A DNA stretch of 64,000 bases from Vulgatibacter incomptus (GTDB lineage: Bacteria; Myxococcota; Myxococcia; Myxococcales; Vulgatibacteraceae). How positions within the stretch are numbered: the stretch's first letter is position 1; the number at the start of each line of letters is the position of its first letter. Where the stretch lies: contig NZ_CP012332.1 in assembly GCF_001263175.1 (NCBI RefSeq), positions 3,864,220 through 3,928,219 on the forward strand, given 5' to 3'. Below the pieces are notes generated by a model. It saw nothing but the letters and a program-made list of their open reading frames with translations, was not told the DNA's origin and ran no database searches. This document shows positions 1-10,148 of this stretch, one piece after another. The translations under genes were made by a program, and so were the position numbers.

Positions 1-285
1 GGTGTGCTCCAGGCTCTTGGCGACCTCCGCAGCCAGGCACTCGTAGAGGCGGGCGCAGTGCTCGCCGATCACGTAGCGGGCGTTGCGTGCACCCAGCCGT
101 GCCGCCTCGTAGTAGCCGGGGAAGAGCACGGCCTCCAGGAGGTGGAGGACCTCCACCACCTGGCCGAGAGAGGGGAGGTTGTGCCCCTCGATGTGGTTGA
201 TCCCGCCTACCGAGACGTAGGAGTCGAGCAGTCCCTCCACCGCCGCCTCGAAGCGGGGATCGCGCAGCCTGTCAGCGCCCTTCAC
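1..285 (-). CDS. cysE: Serine O-acetyltransferase, N-terminal part (runs off the left edge)
   Basis: Serine acetyltransferase makes O-acetylserine, the substrate of the cysteine synthase encoded just upstream. Only the first 95 codons are in the window. They hold the alpha-helical N-terminal domain; the diagnostic run is [11 protein letters not shown] followed by a Val/Leu-rich helix and LFPGYY, as in the SAT family with the HI(D/E)GxNLPS signature. The acetyl-CoA-binding left-handed beta-helix would lie beyond the edge. The likely start is a GTG at 285-283, which overlaps the cysK stop by 14 nt, so the two genes are probably translationally coupled. The order cysK then cysE on one strand supports the assignment. 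Confidence 0.85.
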   Translation of the reverse strand, partial: MKGADRLRDPRFEAAVEGLLDSYVSVGGINHIEGHNLPSLGQVVEVLHLLEAVLFPGYYEAARLGARNARYVIGEHCARLYECLAAEVAKSLEHT

Positions 286-1228
286 CAGCCAGCTCCTCCG
301 CGAAGCCGGCGAAGGAGCTCCAGTACCGCTCCCCCGTGTCGGGGAGGACGCAGAGCACCGTCTTCCCCGGTCCGAGCCGCTTCGCGATCTTCCGGGCGGC
401 GACAAGGGCCGCGCCGGAGGAGATGCCTACCAGCAAGCCCTCCTTTCGCGCCAGCTCCCTCGCCGCCAGATAGGCCTCCATGTCGGCGACGTCGATCACC
501 TCGTCGTAGACCGCGCGGTCGAGGATCGTGGGGACGAAGTTCGCGCCGAGGCCCTGGATGCGATGGGGACCGGCCTTTCCCTCGGTGAGGAGCGGCGAGC
601 GGAGCGGCTCCGCGGCGACCACCAGGAGCGAGGGCTTCTTCCCCTTGAGCACCTGGCCCACGCCGGTGATCGTGCCGCCCGTGCCGATGCCCGCGACGAA
701 GGCGTCGAGGGAGTCGAGGGGCACGGAGCGCAGGATCTCCTCGGCCGTGGTCTTCCGGTGGATCTCGGGGTTGGCCGGGTTGTCGAACTGCTGCGGGACG
801 AACGCCTTTTCGCCCAGCTCGTCCGCGAGCGCCTTCGCCGCCTCCACCGCGCCGTTCATCCCCTTCGCCGCCGGGGTGAGCACGAGCTCCGCGCCGTAGG
901 CCTCGAGGATCCGCCGACGCTCGAGGCTCATGCTCTCGGGCATGGTGAGCACGAGCCGGTAGCCCTTCACCGCGGCGACCATCGCCAGCGCGACGCCGGT
1001 GTTCCCCGAGGTGGGCTCGACGATCGTCATGCCCTCGCGGAGCTTGCCGGCCTTCTCGGCCGCCTCGATCATCGCCTTGCCGATCCGGTCCTTCACGCTC
1101 CCGGCGGGGTTGAAGGACTCGACCTTGGCGAGGATGGTCGCCTCGTCCGGCGCGGCGATGCGGCGGAGCCTCACGATGGGCGTGTCGCCCACCAGCTCGG
1201 TGATGTCGTCGTAGATTCGGTCGTGCAT
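272..1228 (-). CDS. cysK: Cysteine synthase (O-acetylserine sulfhydrylase)
   Basis: This cytoplasmic PLP enzyme condenses O-acetylserine with sulfide to give cysteine. It has 318 residues, normal for CysK/CysM. Visible family features are GDTPIVRL near the N-terminus, [11 protein letters not shown] with the PLP-binding lysine, the substrate loop TSGNTG, and the phosphate-binding [17 protein letters not shown] near the C-terminus is also typical. I chose the ATG at 1228 because an AAGGAG ribosome-binding site lies 8 nt before it; an upstream in-frame extension lacks family similarity. The gene overlaps cysE, giving a two-gene cysteine operon. CysK rather than CysM is a guess from overall resemblance. 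Confidence 0.93.
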   Translation of the reverse strand: MHDRIYDDITELVGDTPIVRLRRIAAPDEATILAKVESFNPAGSVKDRIGKAMIEAAEKAGKLREGMTIVEPTSGNTGVALAMVAAVKGYRLVLTMPESMSLERRRILEAYGAELVLTPAAKGMNGAVEAAKALADELGEKAFVPQQFDNPANPEIHRKTTAEEILRSVPLDSLDAFVAGIGTGGTITGVGQVLKGKKPSLLVVAAEPLRSPLLTEGKAGPHRIQGLGANFVPTILDRAVYDEVIDVADMEAYLAARELARKEGLLVGISSGAALVAARKIAKRLGPGKTVLCVLPDTGERYWSSFAGFAEELAGEGR

Positions 1229-1320
1229 GGCGGGCTCCTTGGGCAGGCGCTGGTTTCGTCCGATATAACGGACACCCATCCATGATTGCAACGGAGCCTG
1301 TACGGAGGACGTTCGATCCC

Positions 1321-3738
1321 CTACGGGACGATCTTGCGCAGCGAGCCGTTCCCCGCGTCCGTGACCCAGAGCGCGCCGCCTCGCCCGGCGCCGAGCCCGA
1401 CCGGCATCCCGAAGCTCGCCGAGTGGCCCCGACCGTCCGCGGCGCCGTACCGTCCGCCTGCCACTGTATAAACCCGTGTCGAGCTGGCGTCCGCTCCCGG
1501 CACCACCTTGCGGACCTGGAAGCGAGTGGGCTCGGTCAGAAAGAGCCCGTCGCTCATCCAGGCTGCGCCGCCTTGCGCAGCGAGCCCGGCGACGTCTCCG
1601 GTGCCGTCTCCCCCGGCCTTGGGCCCGCGTACGAGCGTCACCACGCTCCGGGCCGGATCAGTGCCGATGGAGCGGAGCTGGGCGTATTCCGTGTCGACCA
1701 CGTAGATCGTCCCGTCGGGGCCGGCTGCCACCGCTGTAGGATACGCGAACCCGACCTGGGCCCCGGGTCCGTCTGCGGGGTTGGTGCCTCCTCCCGCCAC
1801 GGTGGTGGTGGCGCCGCTGTGCCGGTCGACCGCGCGGATCCGCCCGTTGTCGGCGTCCGCCACCAGCAGGAGCCCTGTCCTCGGATCGATCGCCAGACCC
1901 ATCGGCAGGCTGAAGCGCGCCCCGCTGCCGGTTGCGTCGACCATGCCGGGCTGGCCGATCGATCCCGCCAGAGTCGTGACCTCGCGCTGCCCGTCCGGGG
2001 CGATCCGCCGGATGCAGTGGTTGCTGGTATCGGCCACGTAGAGGACTCCCGCCTCGTCGGCCACCACCGAGGTCGGGAAGTTGAAGCGGGCCTGGGCGCC
2101 GGGAACTTGGTCGAAACCAGCGTCCGAGGAGGGCACGCCATCGCCGGCGATCACGCTCGTGGTCCCGTCCATCTTCACCAGGAAGATCCGGTTGGCGCGG
2201 GGATCGGCGACCGCGACTCCGTCTGGCAGCTCTGCCACCCCGGTGGGAGCCTCGAGGCCCTTCCCGACCGTGGAGACGGTGGCGGGCGCGTCCTCCCGCC
2301 GGGGGGCCTCCGGGATCGGGCCCGAGCCCACGCCCGCGGGGATCCCGACCTTCGTCGCCGCGTCGAGCACGTTGGCCGTCATTCGCTCCACCCGCGGATC
2401 CGCGATCCCCGGCTGCCCCAGCCCGTAGGACCACTCGATGCTCGCCGAGGAGAAGACCAGGGCTCCCGACGCCGCGCGGTAGCTCCCCGCCTCCGACACC
2501 CCTGGTTTCCCGAAAATGTCGAGGACGGGCGATCGCGCCATCACCGAGAGTCCGCTCGGCTGGTTCCCGTTGTCGAAGGTCCGGTCGTATTCGTAGCCGA
2601 CGATCCGGGGGATGGTGTCGCGGTTGTGGAGCCCGGTGCCCCGATAGAGGAAGTGGCTGTCGTCCGAGACCACCCAGGCCGACGAGAGCTTCATCCACGA
2701 CTCGTACATCACGCCTACGAGGGCGTTCTCGGGCCGTCCGATGACGCGCGCGCGCCACAAGCCCGTGCGCTCCGCTCCCTTCTCCGGATCGGAGAAGGCG
2801 TTCGACTTGTACGAGACGATGGTCCTCGAATCCTCGAGGCGGATCTTCCAGTAGCCGGTGTTTGCGCCGAAGAAGAGGGTGGAGACGCCTCGATCCCGGG
2901 CGGCCTCGATCGCGTCGCGCTCCGCGAGGGTCCAGTACTCGTCGTGCCCTACCGAGAGGAAGGCCTGCCCCTTGGAGAGCCGGCCCAGGCCCGCCGAGGA
3001 GACGTCGAGGTTGGTCGTGTAGCTCACGTCGTAGCCGTAGCGCTCCATGAAGCGGGCGAAGTGAACCTCCCAGCGCAGCACCTCTCCGCTCCCGTAGTCG
3101 GTCTCATACGGCCGGTCGAAGCTCACCTTCACCGCGCGGCCGAAGGGCAGGGAGCCGGTCCGATCGACGTAGAGCGAGGTGCCGCCCCACGGGTTGTAGG
3201 CCTGCCAGGTGGTGACGCTCGACTGGAAGAGGAAGGTCGCGCTTCGGTCGTCCTTTACGACCAGAGGGACGAACGAGTGCCGGCCGTCCTCCCGGACCAG
3301 CTTGAACAGGTAGAGCCCGGAGAGGGCGTCGGCCGGGAGCTGCATCCGGGCGCTGGTGGACCATGCGCAGCGCACGAGGCCGGAGCTCCCCTCGACAGGG
3401 CAACTCGGCTGGGTCCCCACGGATCCCGCGGAGCCGGACGCGAGCTGTCGGGCACCCGCGCCGCCGTACCAGCCGAGGCGGTAGAGGGTCCAGCTCACGT
3501 TGCTCGCCGGCGACGAGGAGATCTGCAGCGCGATCGAATCGCCGGCCACGGCCGAGACGTGGTCCGCGTACCCCGCCAGGGCGCTTGGCACCGCCAGCGG
3601 GCCGTCGTTCCAGTCCGGATTTCCGGGCAGCGCGTTCTCCCGTGAGACCACGGTGTTCTGGGTGATTCCAGGGGGATCGCCGGCGCACGCGGCAAGGAGG
3701 AGCGCCGCGAGGGCAGCCAGGGGAGCGAGCGGTCTCAT
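1321..3738 (-). CDS. Lipoprotein with an N,N-dimethylformamidase-like domain and NHL repeats
   Basis: The protein has about 805 residues. It starts with a lipoprotein signal peptide ([18 protein letters not shown]; lipobox Cys about residue 18), so it is probably anchored to a membrane facing the periplasm or outside. Residues of roughly 40-440 resemble the large-subunit-like domain of N,N-dimethylformamidase ([16 protein letters not shown], then VGHDEYWT). The second half carries NHL-type beta-propeller repeats ([36 protein letters not shown]). Dimethylformamidase activity is not implied: this fold is common in secreted proteins of unknown substrate. The ATG at 3738 was chosen because it puts the signal peptide first, although its ribosome-binding site is weak. 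Confidence 0.8.
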   Translation of the reverse strand: MRPLAPLAALAALLLAACAGDPPGITQNTVVSRENALPGNPDWNDGPLAVPSALAGYADHVSAVAGDSIALQISSSPASNVSWTLYRLGWYGGAGARQLASGSAGSVGTQPSCPVEGSSGLVRCAWSTSARMQLPADALSGLYLFKLVREDGRHSFVPLVVKDDRSATFLFQSSVTTWQAYNPWGGTSLYVDRTGSLPFGRAVKVSFDRPYETDYGSGEVLRWEVHFARFMERYGYDVSYTTNLDVSSAGLGRLSKGQAFLSVGHDEYWTLAERDAIEAARDRGVSTLFFGANTGYWKIRLEDSRTIVSYKSNAFSDPEKGAERTGLWRARVIGRPENALVGVMYESWMKLSSAWVVSDDSHFLYRGTGLHNRDTIPRIVGYEYDRTFDNGNQPSGLSVMARSPVLDIFGKPGVSEAGSYRAASGALVFSSASIEWSYGLGQPGIADPRVERMTANVLDAATKVGIPAGVGSGPIPEAPRREDAPATVSTVGKGLEAPTGVAELPDGVAVADPRANRIFLVKMDGTTSVIAGDGVPSSDAGFDQVPGAQARFNFPTSVVADEAGVLYVADTSNHCIRRIAPDGQREVTTLAGSIGQPGMVDATGSGARFSLPMGLAIDPRTGLLLVADADNGRIRAVDRHSGATTTVAGGGTNPADGPGAQVGFAYPTAVAAGPDGTIYVVDTEYAQLRSIGTDPARSVVTLVRGPKAGGDGTGDVAGLAAQGGAAWMSDGLFLTEPTRFQVRKVVPGADASSTRVYTVAGGRYGAADGRGHSASFGMPVGLGAGRGGALWVTDAGNGSLRKIVP

Positions 3739-3808
3739 GCCGCTTGGACTTTGCTGCTCGGCTCGCCGATCGGACACCTCCCTCAAGGGAGGCGCTCGGT
3801 TCTCCACG

Positions 3809-4903
3809 TCACGCCGAGAGATCCGCCTCCGGCCTGTCGCGGTGCACCCAGCTCGCGCCCGCCGCCCGCAGCCGCTCCATCAGCGCCTCGGCGCCGTGGG
3901 TTCCGAGGAAGTCGGCTTCACCCTCAGTTACGGGAACCATCCACAGCAGGTTCACGGGATCGTGGTTGAAGGCCGGGAGAACCACCTCCGGCGCCCCCGG
4001 CGGCCGCTTCCAGAGCAGGACCTTGCTGAAACGCACCCCCGACGGACCCTCGGGGATCACGCCGCAGCCGATCGTCTGCCCTTCGCCGAGGCAGACGTAG
4101 CGATCCCAGGGCAGGGTCGACTGGGCGATGACGTAGGAGAGCAGCGGCTCCAATGCCTCTGGCGCTTCGCCGATCGCCAGGCCCAATTCGATCCGCCGAA
4201 TGCCGGAGGGATCCTCCGTGAGCCGCTCGGCGCGGGGCTGGGGCCGCAGCGACATCCCGCCGGTGCAGATCGCCGTCGCGCCGTCGGGCCCGAAGAGCGT
4301 GAGCGAGCGGGGCGGAAACTGCTCGGGGGGCGAGCTGAAGTATCGCTGATGAGGGCCGAGCGCCCGCTCGAGCCCCTGCATCAGGCCCTCCTGGATCGCG
4401 GGCCACGGGTTCTCGTCCCACGAGGACCAGAAGCGCGCGGCACGCGAGAGCCTCCCGAAGATCCCGTGGTGATCGTGGGTGGGCGATCCCAGCGGCTCGC
4501 AGAGGATCCCCGCCATCGCGCAGTCGCGGGCGTAGCCGGCAAAGCCGTTCACGCCGCTCCACGGCGGGATCACCGCCAGCACGTCGCCGTCCTCGAGGAG
4601 GGCCACGGCGTCCCCCGCCTCCGTCCACAGGAGCTCGAGCTTGTTCGGGTTGAGCGGGAGCGCGCCCTCGCGGTCTACGCAGTACTTCGCCGGCAGCATG
4701 GGCGCCAGGCCCGCCTGCATCCGCTCGACCTCGAGCATCGCCGGCGCCGCCTTGCGGTTGCGCACCCAGCACGAGCGCACGCCGAAGCCGCTGGCCTCCG
4801 TGCCCTCCAGGTAGAGGTGGATCGAGCGACCGTCGTCCTCGACCAGGGCCCTGAGGTTTCCGTTCGGCCCCGTCTCTTCCTTCAGGATCTTCGCTTCGCT
4901 CAT
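3809..4903 (-). CDS. Suppressor-of-fused (SUFU) domain protein
   Basis: This is a 364-residue soluble protein with no signal peptide. The C-terminal half (about residues 190-355) matches the bacterial SUFU family: IELGLAIGE, then VCLGEGQTIG, then a closing block LLWMVPVTEGEADFLGTHG followed by a Leu-rich helix. The N-terminal half is less recognisable. Bacterial SUFU-domain proteins are often linked to polymorphic-toxin immunity, but no toxin gene is adjacent here, so the role is open. The gene lies about 70 nt upstream of the dimethylformamidase-like gene on the same strand and may be co-transcribed with it. Confidence 0.78.
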   Translation of the reverse strand: MSEAKILKEETGPNGNLRALVEDDGRSIHLYLEGTEASGFGVRSCWVRNRKAAPAMLEVERMQAGLAPMLPAKYCVDREGALPLNPNKLELLWTEAGDAVALLEDGDVLAVIPPWSGVNGFAGYARDCAMAGILCEPLGSPTHDHHGIFGRLSRAARFWSSWDENPWPAIQEGLMQGLERALGPHQRYFSSPPEQFPPRSLTLFGPDGATAICTGGMSLRPQPRAERLTEDPSGIRRIELGLAIGEAPEALEPLLSYVIAQSTLPWDRYVCLGEGQTIGCGVIPEGPSGVRFSKVLLWKRPPGAPEVVLPAFNHDPVNLLWMVPVTEGEADFLGTHGAEALMERLRAAGASWVHRDRPEADLSA

Positions 4904-5132
4904 CGACTCTCTCTTCGCCTCGGGCGCCTCCCGGGCGCGCGGGAATCCTAATCGACCCGTATGGGTCTCGCTCCCCTCGTTGAATACCCGTTTCCGTCGC
5001 TCGTCCCCACTCGCCGACCGGCTCGACGGTCCCAGGGGTTCAGCGAAAAATCCCGTTGGAAAAATCGAGCGTTACAGGATAGAATCTCAGCCCTGCCGGG
5101 CATCCGCCCTACTTCACGGAGCCGAAACGGAC

Positions 5133-5752
5133 ATGATCGGAACCCGCACTACCCGACTCTCGCTTCTCCTCGCCCTCGTGGCGCTGGCCGCCTCTGCCTG
5201 CGCCGGGCCGTCCGCCGTTCGGGAGGGCCGGGCACGGAAAACCCGAACCTCGATCGCGCCGCCATGAGCACGGGCCTCGATCGGGTCGACCTCGACTACC
5301 TGATGAAGGAGAACCTCGACAAGCTCTTCGCCTCCCGGGCGTGGGCGAGGTTCCGCGGCGGGCCGAACGCCCCGGTGGTCGCGATCTGGCCGATCCGCAA
5401 CGACACCACCGAGCACGTCGAGAACCAGCTCAACACGCTTCTCGCCACCATCGAGAGCCGCATGGTCGAGAGCGGCGACGTGCGCGTGGTGAGCCGCGAG
5501 CGGCAGCGCGAGATGGCGGCGGAGGTGGGCCTCCAGAACACGAACGCGGTCTACGATCCCTCCACGGTCGCGCAGCTCTCGAAGCAGGTCGGCGCCCAGT
5601 ACTTCCTCACCGGCAAGGTGCAGGCGGTCGACGAGCGCGCCGATGGTGAGCGCCGCGTGCAGTACACGCTCACGCTCCAGATGATCGAAGTCGAGTCCAG
5701 CGTGATCGAGTTCCAGAACACGGCCGCCCGCACCAAGGCGATCGTCCGCTAG
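5133..5752 (+). CDS. LpoB-like penicillin-binding-protein activator lipoprotein, apparent frameshift near 5226-5236
   Basis: The mature domain (about 5236-5752) resembles the LpoB family of outer-membrane lipoproteins that activate peptidoglycan synthases: ENPNLDRAAMSTGLDRVDLD, VVAIWPIRNDT, SGDVRVVSRERQRE and YFLTGKVQAV. This part is in one frame. A convincing lipoprotein signal peptide (MIGTRTTRLSLLLALVALAA, SAC lipobox) starts at the ATG at 5133 but is in another frame, which runs into a stop at 5265-5267. Adding one base around the GC-rich run at 5226-5236 would join the two. This is either a real indel that separates the mature domain from its signal or a sequence error. An internal start at 5264 would give a cytoplasmic protein and seems unlikely. 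The downstream neighbour is another envelope lipoprotein. Confidence 0.7.
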
Positions 5753-5834
5753 ACTGGCAGCATCAGCCGGATATCCGATCGCTCGCGGCGACGCCCTGCG
5801 TAGCCGCGAGCGGCCCCCTCATGTGAGCCAGTCG

Positions 5835-7208
5835 ATGGCGACAAGCCCGATGTATTCGAAGACCATCGTGCCCATCGGTCGCCGCGCCTGGCTTCCGTTG
5901 GCGCTCGTACTTGCGCTCGGCGCCGGCTGCGCCACCTACTCCGATCGCACCCTCGCCGCGCGAAACTCGCTCCTCAAGGGCGATCTCCACGGCGGGGAGG
6001 CCAAGCTCAACGGTCTCCTCGGCGTGGACAGCAGCCGCGATCTTCCCAGCAAGTGGGGGAGCGAGACGGCGCTCACGCTCCTCGAGCGGGCCACGGTGCT
6101 CCAGGCGCAGGGCCATTATCGGGTCAGCGCCAGGGACTTCAGCGCCGCCGAGAAGGAGCTCGAGCTCCTCGACATCGCCCGCGACGACGTGGGCTCCATC
6201 GGCAAGTACGTCTACAGCGACGACGCCACCAAGTACAAGACGACCCCCACCGAGAAGCTGCTGCTGAACGCCTTCAACATGGTGAATTACCTGGCCCAGG
6301 GCGATCTCGCCGGGGCGAGGGTGGAGGCCAGGCGCTTCGAGGTGATGCGCAAGTACCTGCGCGACTATGCCCCCGACGAGAGCCACGGCGCCTTCGGCGC
6401 GTACCTCGCGGGCCTCATCGCCGAGCGGTCGGGCGACGCGGAGGAGGCGCTGCGTTACTACGACGAGGTCCTCGCCGAGAGCCAGGCGCCGTCGCTGAGC
6501 GAGCCGATCCGCCGCCTGGCACGGCTCTCGTCCTACCGCACTCCGAGGATCTCCGCGGTCCTCGACGAAGCGGAGAGCGGGCAGCCCGCGCAGCCGTTGC
6601 CTGCCGAGATCGTCGTGATCGTCAAGACGGGCCAGTCGCCGGTGAAGGAGGCCAGGCGGATCCCCGTGGGCGCCGCGCTGGGCCTCGCTGCCAATTACGT
6701 CTCCGGCGACACCAAGGTCCTCGAGTACGGGATGTTCAAGGTGGTCTCGTACCCGGACCTCATGCCGGCGAAGAGCGTCTTCACCTCGGCGTCGGTTCGG
6801 CTGGGGGAGAGCGCGGTGGCGCTCGATCCGATCACGAATGTCTCGGCCGAGATCTCCCGCGAATACGAGGCGCTCAAGCCGAAGATCGTCGGCGCGGCGC
6901 TCACGCGCATGATCGTCCGCGCTGCGGCGGCCGAGGCCGCTCGCTATGCGGGACGGCAGCAGAGCAGCGGTCTCGGCTTCCTTGCGGCCGCGCTCGTCGA
7001 AGGGACGATGGTCGCCCTCGACAAGCCCGACACCCGGAGCTGGAGCACGCTGCCCGCCCGCGTCCAGCTCACGCGGATCGCCGTCGAGCCCGGGACCCAT
7101 GAGGTCGAGCTCGAGGTCCGGGGCATGGGCGTTCCCGTGCGTGTGTATCGGACTGTGGAGGTCGCCCAGGGCGGCCTGGCCGTGATCGACCTCACCACCC
7201 TGCGCTGA
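5835..7208 (+). CDS. COG3014-like lipoprotein with TPR-like helices
   Basis: This protein of about 457 residues has a lipoprotein signal (WLPLALVLALGAGC, lipobox Cys near residue 33) and is expected in the outer membrane or periplasm. Its first half is helical and TPR-like (LKGDLHGGEAKLNG, LLLNAFNMVNYLAQGDLAGA, LAGLIAERSGDAEEALRYYD). The second half is beta-rich with a conserved-looking ARRIPVG segment. It resembles the COG3014 family of uncharacterised lipoproteins that occur beside LpoB-type genes, consistent with its position 82 nt after the LpoB-like gene. Three starts are possible (5823 GTG, 5835 ATG, 5850 ATG) with no clear ribosome-binding site; 5835 is a compromise. Confidence 0.7.
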   Translation: MATSPMYSKTIVPIGRRAWLPLALVLALGAGCATYSDRTLAARNSLLKGDLHGGEAKLNGLLGVDSSRDLPSKWGSETALTLLERATVLQAQGHYRVSARDFSAAEKELELLDIARDDVGSIGKYVYSDDATKYKTTPTEKLLLNAFNMVNYLAQGDLAGARVEARRFEVMRKYLRDYAPDESHGAFGAYLAGLIAERSGDAEEALRYYDEVLAESQAPSLSEPIRRLARLSSYRTPRISAVLDEAESGQPAQPLPAEIVVIVKTGQSPVKEARRIPVGAALGLAANYVSGDTKVLEYGMFKVVSYPDLMPAKSVFTSASVRLGESAVALDPITNVSAEISREYEALKPKIVGAALTRMIVRAAAAEAARYAGRQQSSGLGFLAAALVEGTMVALDKPDTRSWSTLPARVQLTRIAVEPGTHEVELEVRGMGVPVRVYRTVEVAQGGLAVIDLTTLR

Positions 7209-7566
7209 CGACAACACCAGGTTCGCCGCGGACCGCCGTGCACGATGTGGCGTGGCGGATCGGTGTGCGCTCGCCGGATCGCTTCGCTCTCCTGGCCCTC
7301 CCGTGGGACCGGTGTGCTGGTCGACCTCGCCGATTGTGTGGGGAGGGTGGAGTTCCATGGATCTCCGAGGATTCGTTCATCTTCTCGTGAATTCACGGGT
7401 TTCAATGGTTTTGAACTCAAATCGGAATGAGGGGCTTTGACACGGCTCGCCGCATGCGCTCTCCTTAAGCGGTTAAGGCATTCGAGCTGACGCGATCTCG
7501 CGCGGAAAGCTCTGTGGATCCGAGTACGGCCCTCCCGCGAACCGCGAGAGGACAACGGAGGGATTT
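7209..7566. other. Intergenic region, 358 nt
   Basis: I see no coding signal, tRNA or strong hairpin here. The stretch from about 7380 to 7470 is noticeably more AT-rich than the surroundings and contains TTGACA at 7437-7442, but no good -10 element at the right spacing, so a promoter for the downstream lipoprotein gene is only a possibility. Confidence 0.4.
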
Positions 7567-8943
7567 ATGCTGCGGATGCTTCGGCGTTCCATCTTCGCGA
7601 CCGTGACGTTGTCGCTACTTGTTGCTGGATGCGGTTCCGACAAGGAGCGCGCCGAGCCCGACGTCTCCATCGTCGCGTTCAAAGCCTCTCCCGACTCGGT
7701 GTCTCCGGGCGATCGCGTCACCCTCACCTGGACGACCGAGAACGCAGCCGAGCTCCACTTCTTCGCTGGCGCCGAGCCTCTCTCCGTCCTGGTCGACGAC
7801 CCCGCCTCGGGAACGGCCGAGGTTCGGGTCCGCGAGACCACGACCTTCCGCCTCGAGGCCGTCGGCGCGAATGCGTCGAAGGCGATGGAACAGACGACCG
7901 TGAACGTCGAGCCGTTCGACGAGGTCGTGATCGAGTCCTTCGCCGCGAGCGCGAGCGAGGTCGGGTTCGGGGGAATCGTCACGCTCTCGTGGCGCACCAG
8001 CGGCGCCACCTCGCTGTCGCTCCGCGATTCCGAGGGGCGCTCCTTCTCGCTCTCCGGATTGAACCCGGCAGAAGGCTCGGTGGAGGTGCGGCCCTCCGGC
8101 TACACGACCTACGAGCTCGTTGCGACGGGTCCCGGTGGCGAGGCGAACGCAACCGCGAACGTTGGGGTAGTGGCTCCGGCCGGGGCCAGACTCCGCGCCG
8201 AGTCCACGCGGATCACCATCGGCGAGTCGACCGTCCTCCGCTGGGAGGCCGTACGCGCCACTGAGGTCGCGCTCGTCGAGGGTGCGAACCGGATGACTGT
8301 CGAGCCGGTCGGAGAGAAGCAGGTCACTCCGAGTGCGACGACGAAATACATCCTCGAGGCCAACGGCCCCGGTGGGCCCGAAGCCGTGACGGTGACCGTC
8401 GAGGTGGCGCCTTCGATCGACTCCTTCGTGGCGATCGCCCCGGGGCCGTCGAGGCCCGGGACGGAGGTGGAGCTCCGCTGGTCGATCCGCGGAGCCACGA
8501 ACGCCACCCTCTCGAACCTCGACGGCTTCGTCTACACGATCCCCGCTGGCGACCTCGCCTCGGGCCATAAGATCGCGCCCGCCGGCGTCGGGGGCGCCTT
8601 CGTCCTGGTTGCGGCCAGCGGCATCGCGGAGACGACGGCCCGGGCCAGCGTGCCCATGTCCTTCGAACCGCGCGTCGAGCTCTCGATCGATCCGCCCGCC
8701 GGCGTCGTAGCCGGTGACGGGACCCTAGCCACGGTCACGCTGAGCTGGCGGATCGACGGCGCGTCCCGCATCCAGGTCAAAGCCGTTCCCGGCGGCAACG
8801 TGAACGTTGCGGGATTGTCTCCCCGCCAGGACTCGATCGACATCGACATCGCTGGACCGACCACCTTCCACGTCACCGCCTTCGGCGACACCGGAAAGAC
8901 CGAGGCGGACATCTCGCCGGTGGTCCATCCCCCGGAAAACTGA
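7567..8943 (+). CDS. Lipoprotein with about five Ig-like repeats
   Basis: The protein has 458 residues. It has a lipoprotein signal peptide (SIFATVTLSLLVAGCG) and then about five repeats of roughly 85 residues. Each carries a pattern close to SPDSVSPGDRVTLTWTTENA, that is, a Gly-Asp/Glu turn, VTLxW and a following A(T/S)xL strand. Recognisable copies start near residues 35, 120, 200, 280 and 360. This looks like an extracellular beta-sandwich adhesion or scaffold protein with no catalytic domain. The start at 7567 is supported by GGAGGG 6 nt before it. The next two genes also encode secreted proteins but are unrelated in sequence. Confidence 0.75.
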   Translation: MLRMLRRSIFATVTLSLLVAGCGSDKERAEPDVSIVAFKASPDSVSPGDRVTLTWTTENAAELHFFAGAEPLSVLVDDPASGTAEVRVRETTTFRLEAVGANASKAMEQTTVNVEPFDEVVIESFAASASEVGFGGIVTLSWRTSGATSLSLRDSEGRSFSLSGLNPAEGSVEVRPSGYTTYELVATGPGGEANATANVGVVAPAGARLRAESTRITIGESTVLRWEAVRATEVALVEGANRMTVEPVGEKQVTPSATTKYILEANGPGGPEAVTVTVEVAPSIDSFVAIAPGPSRPGTEVELRWSIRGATNATLSNLDGFVYTIPAGDLASGHKIAPAGVGGAFVLVAASGIAETTARASVPMSFEPRVELSIDPPAGVVAGDGTLATVTLSWRIDGASRIQVKAVPGGNVNVAGLSPRQDSIDIDIAGPTTFHVTAFGDTGKTEADISPVVHPPEN

Positions 8944-9131
8944 GGCGTTTCGTCCGTCTTGTCCGAGTGCCCGGAGCGAGGTGATTCCCGCTCCGTGGGC
9001 ACTCGTATGCGCGGGATGAGGGCGGCGGGACTGTCAGGGCGACCGTCACGGAGTGACGTTCGATCGGTTTTTCAGGTGCAGTCGGAAGAAGCACGGAAGT
9101 CCAACCCGAAACAGCAAGGACGGTTTTCCTC

Positions 9132-10057
9132 ATGAAGAAGATGGCTGTGCTGTCGGCTCTCGCGCTCTCGATCGTTCTCGGCTCGTCGACGAGCTTCGCG
9201 GCTCCACCCGAGCCGCCTGCGCCTCTGCTGTCGGATCAGAGGGCGCGGAACAGGGGTTGGTACCCCATCATCCGTTCGCAGCCCAACGGCGCGACGGACG
9301 TTGTCTTTGATGCAGGCGGCCACGACATCCGGTGGGATCTGCTCCACGCCATCGAGTACATCCCGCCGGCTGGATCGAACCCGTACACCAAGATCGGAAA
9401 CGCATCCGGCGACTACTTGGTAAGCGAGGGGCTACTTTACAACTTCGTCACCAACACGGCTGTCGCGGTTCCCTTCGGCAACATGTCGATCCACCGCGAC
9501 GTGATGGTGTGGCCGAGCGGGAGCAAGCTGGAGTACCAGAACGTCGTGACGGGCGCCACGGGGGGCATCTTGGGATCGTTTGGTCGATATCCAGGCTATC
9601 CGTCGAACTGGGAGGACTGGGTCGCCTATAGCTATTACAACGGCAGCGGGGAATCCATCGGGCTCCATCACATCCCGACCGATTCGGCCCTTCCCGAACC
9701 GTATCCATCCGGCAACGATCGGCACCCCAACCTCAGCATGGGGAAGCTGGTCTACGAGAGCCGTTCTCGTGAGCTCGCCAGCCGTGGACCGAGCAGCAGG
9801 TGCCGCTCGCGTCGTGGTGCACCTATTTCAGCTTTCCGCGGATCGGCGGACGGTGGGGACAGCTCGTCGCGTACCAGGCGAGGTGCGGCGGCGGTCGGCA
9901 TTTGTTCGTCGCGAACCTCGACAATGGGAGGCTGTACTACGTCGATCAGGCCTCAAACAACGGCGATCTCGCGTTCGACATCCAGCTCGATCGGATGGCC
10001 TATTCAGATAGTTCGGATGTCATCCACGTGATCCGCTTCGACGAGATCTCCATGTAG
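9132..10057 (+). pseudogene. First copy of a tandem secreted-protein pair, frameshifted by a 16-bp deletion
   Basis: The first about 215 codons encode a signal peptide (MKKMAVLSALALSIVLGSS) and a protein closely similar to the intact gene at 10149. Near 9777 this copy lacks a 16-bp segment present in the second copy (around 10798-10813), which shifts the frame. The rest of the homologous protein (PLASWCT, IGGRWGQLVAYQARCGGG, IQLDRMAY, ending FDEISM) continues in another frame to 10057. The in-frame product would end after about 299 residues with an unrelated, Arg/Ser-rich tail. The break may be recent, because the rest is well preserved. Confidence 0.8.
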
Positions 10058-10148
10058 AGGGTCGTGCAAGAAGTGGTGATCGTTCGGTTCCAGTTGCAGT
10101 CATAGGTAGCACGGAAGTTCAACTCGAAAACGAATAGGACGGTGCTTC

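Noticed and set aside
1282..3645. Plus-strand open frame of 787 codons opposite the dimethylformamidase-like lipoprotein
   Set aside because: The minus-strand protein has a signal peptide, a recognisable domain and NHL repeats; the other is a shadow.
7437..7470. Sigma-70 promoter with TTGACA ahead of the Ig-repeat lipoprotein
   Set aside because: No acceptable -10 hexamer at 16-18 nt; not strong enough to list as a promoter.
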